A stretch of 7,102 bases of DNA, taken from assembly GCA_019689695.1 (NCBI GenBank), contig JADGHA010000220.1, forward strand, positions 1 to 7,102, written 5' to 3'. Of this stretch, positions 6,080 through 7,102 are shown in pieces. Source of the DNA: Micromonosporaceae bacterium. GTDB lineage: Bacteria > Actinomycetota > Actinomycetes > Mycobacteriales > Micromonosporaceae. The translations under genes and the position numbers were made by a program. The notes under the pieces are model-generated. The model made no database searches, was not told the origin of the DNA, and was given only the letters and a program-made list of their open reading frames with translations. Position 1 is the first letter of the stretch; the number at the start of each line of letters is the position of its first letter.

Positions 6080-6133
6080 CCGGGCCGGATGCGGTGCGCC
6101 TGCCCTGCCCACGCGGGCGCCCATCCGGCCCGG
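6080..6133 (+). terminator. Strong intergenic hairpin after the LLM oxidoreductase
   Basis: The arms CCGGGCCGGATG (6080-6091) and CATCCGGCCCGG (6122-6133) are exact reverse complements, 12 bp with no mismatch. Inside the 30-nt loop, GCGCC (6096-6100) and GGCGC (6116-6120) can add a second 5-bp stem. It begins 7 nt after the TGA of the oxidoreductase gene and ends about 70 nt before the rhomboid start. There is no T-run after it, which is common for actinomycete terminators. A stable 3' end or an attenuating leader for the rhomboid gene are alternatives. Confidence 0.7.
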
Positions 6134-6204
6134 TGACCTGGTCGTGCAAACGGCCACGGTGGTTCCGCCCGGTTGGCGTGCGCGGGTGGCGAAGATCAGG
6201 CAAA

Positions 6205-7029
6205 GTGGACAGGGTGGTGATACCCGTCCACGACCGGAACCCGACCCGGCGCACGCCCTGGGTCACCTACCTGCTCATCGGGCTGAACGTCCTCTTCTTC
6301 CTGCTCAGCCCGGCGGTGCGCAGCACCGGTGTGGGCGGTCCCAGCACCGCCGAGCTGTGCCGGCAGGAGGCGTTCTACGACAAGTACGCTGCGATTCCCA
6401 GCGAGCTGATCCACAACGACCAGCTCAACCGGGTGCCCACCGGTGAGGTTGGGGTCGACCCGCGCACCGGCCGGGTCGGCTGCGTGGTAGCGCCCCCGGA
6501 CTACAAGAAGATCCCGTTCCTGTCCGTGCTCTACTCGATGTTCCTGCACGGCGGGTGGCTGCACCTGCTGGGCAACATGCTGTTCCTGTACGTGTTCGGC
6601 AACAACGTCGAGGACCGGCTGGGGCACTTCAGGTACACCGTGTTCTACCTGTTTTGCGGCTACGTCGCTGGTTACGGGTTCGCGCTGGCCCAGGCCGACT
6701 CCACGCAGACCCTGATCGGGGCGTCCGGCGCGATCGCCGGGGTGCTCGGCTCCTACCTGGTCCTCTACCCGCGGGCCCGGGTGTGGAGCCTGGTGCCGTT
6801 CCTGTTCTTCATACCGCTGCCGCTACCGGCCTGGGTGGTGCTCGGCCTGTGGTTCGTGCTGCAGTACATCTACTCGGCCGGATTCGCGGTCTCCGGGGCC
6901 GGCGTGGCCTACCTCGCCCACGTCTTCGGCTTCATCGTGGGCTTCCTGCTCTCGCTGCCGCTGCGCGGCCGGCGACCACCGCCGGCGTACTACCGGTACC
7001 GGTACCCCCCGCCCGGTCTGCGGTACTGA
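6205..7029 (+). CDS. Rhomboid family intramembrane serine protease
   Basis: A 274-aa polytopic membrane protease that cleaves transmembrane helices. With GTG 6205 as start, the order is: basic N-tail with DRNPTRRTP (10-18), helix 1 (19-34), a long loop (35-104), then a helix region with FLHGGWLHLLGNMLFLYVFGNNVEDRLG (113-140) and further helices. The catalytic serine is Ser174 in GASGAIAGVLG and the catalytic histidine is His239 in AYLAHVFGFIVGFLL. Asn124 matches the oxyanion residue of HLLGNM. A Pro/Tyr/Arg-rich tail (256-274) ends the protein. The start is uncertain: GTG 6205 has AGG four bases upstream, while GTG 6214 or 6217 would give MVIPVHDRNP or MIPVHDRNP, closer to homologs I recall. 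An ATG at 6094 is in frame but falls inside the loop of the upstream hairpin and adds unconserved Arg-rich sequence. The physiological substrate is unknown. Confidence 0.92.
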   Translation: MDRVVIPVHDRNPTRRTPWVTYLLIGLNVLFFLLSPAVRSTGVGGPSTAELCRQEAFYDKYAAIPSELIHNDQLNRVPTGEVGVDPRTGRVGCVVAPPDYKKIPFLSVLYSMFLHGGWLHLLGNMLFLYVFGNNVEDRLGHFRYTVFYLFCGYVAGYGFALAQADSTQTLIGASGAIAGVLGSYLVLYPRARVWSLVPFLFFIPLPLPAWVVLGLWFVLQYIYSAGFAVSGAGVAYLAHVFGFIVGFLLSLPLRGRRPPPAYYRYRYPPPGLRY

Positions 7030-7033
7030 CCGG

Positions 7034-7070
7034 CGGGCACGCGGCGAACCGCCGCGGCGGCCTGTGCCCG
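7034..7070 (+). terminator. Candidate terminator hairpin after the rhomboid gene
   Basis: Starting 4 nt after the rhomboid stop, the outer arm CGGGCAC (7034-7040) pairs with GTGCCCG (7064-7070). Inside, CGCGGCG (7040-7046) pairs with CGCCGCG (7050-7056) around the loop AAC. The two stems share C7040, so one base pair is lost in one of them, and bases 7057-7063 would be a one-sided bulge. No T-run follows; instead there is a long C-rich tract. Position directly after a stop supports a terminator role. Confidence 0.55.
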
Positions 7071-7102
7071 GCCCCCCCCACCCCGCCCCACCAGCCCCCC
7101 GC
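7071..7102 (-). other. G-quadruplex-forming pattern on the minus strand
   Basis: The plus strand is a run of C-tracts (8, 4, 4 and 6 Cs at 7072-7079, 7081-7084, 7086-7089 and 7095-7100) separated by 1, 1 and 5 bases. The minus strand therefore holds four G-tracts of at least four with short loops, which fits a stable intramolecular G-quadruplex. The plus-strand transcript here is C-rich and nearly free of G, which also suits Rho loading. The window ends inside this tract, so its full extent is unknown. Confidence 0.6.

Noticed and set aside
6094..6204. An extended N-terminus of the rhomboid starting at ATG 6094.
   Set aside because: The start would fall in the loop of the strong hairpin, and the added sequence is Arg/Pro-rich without a hydrophobic or conserved pattern. 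GTG 6205 (or 6214/6217) fits better.
1..7102. CRISPR array, mobile element, phage, toxin-antitoxin or defence genes, or a new multi-gene system.
   Set aside because: No regularly spaced repeats, transposase or integrase motifs, tRNA or terminal inverted repeats were seen, and every sizeable frame except the small and DUF6232-like proteins belongs to a known family.

Overview
The window is very GC-rich, with G or C at nearly every third codon position and many GTG starts or start candidates. Gene content (a uricase pathway under a PucR-type regulator, an F420-type luciferase-like oxidoreductase, a two-helix protein resembling DUF6232, a compact rhomboid protease) points to a high-GC actinomycete. 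Micromonosporaceae or a relative is my best guess, but the genus cannot be fixed from the sequence. I see no mobile element, CRISPR array, rRNA, tRNA or phage gene. No stretch over 300 bases lacks a gene.

Left part (1-2657): a purine (urate) catabolism locus. Three genes on the minus strand are packed as one operon, read from 1135 down to 1: OHCU decarboxylase (uraD), 5-hydroxyisourate hydrolase (hiuH) and urate oxidase (uox, cut by the window edge). They overlap or nearly touch and together turn urate into S-allantoin. Divergent from them, across a 109-bp intergenic region, is a PucR-family regulator on the plus strand, the obvious candidate regulator of the operon.

Middle part (2698-4019): a MocA-like nucleotidyltransferase on the minus strand converges on pucR. 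It probably matures the molybdenum cofactor of a xanthine dehydrogenase encoded outside the window, which would make the urate that the first operon consumes. Upstream of it in the same direction is a small single-helix membrane protein. Divergent from that is a 150-aa two-helix membrane protein resembling DUF6232.

Right part (4006-7102): an HpnB-like membrane glycosyltransferase (minus strand) overlaps the end of the DUF6232-like gene by 14 bp. It is divergent from an LLM-class, probably F420-dependent oxidoreductase (plus strand). The oxidoreductase is followed by a strong hairpin with perfect 12-bp arms, then by a rhomboid serine protease gene. That gene ends in a second hairpin and a C-run tract whose complementary strand has a strong G-quadruplex pattern.

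I do not see a new multi-gene system. The most noteworthy points are the intergenic structures (6080-6133, 7034-7102, 5198-5209), an orphan HpnB-like enzyme, a low-complexity replacement inside UraD, a YKGS rather than YRGS tail on HiuH, and a well-supported small membrane protein.
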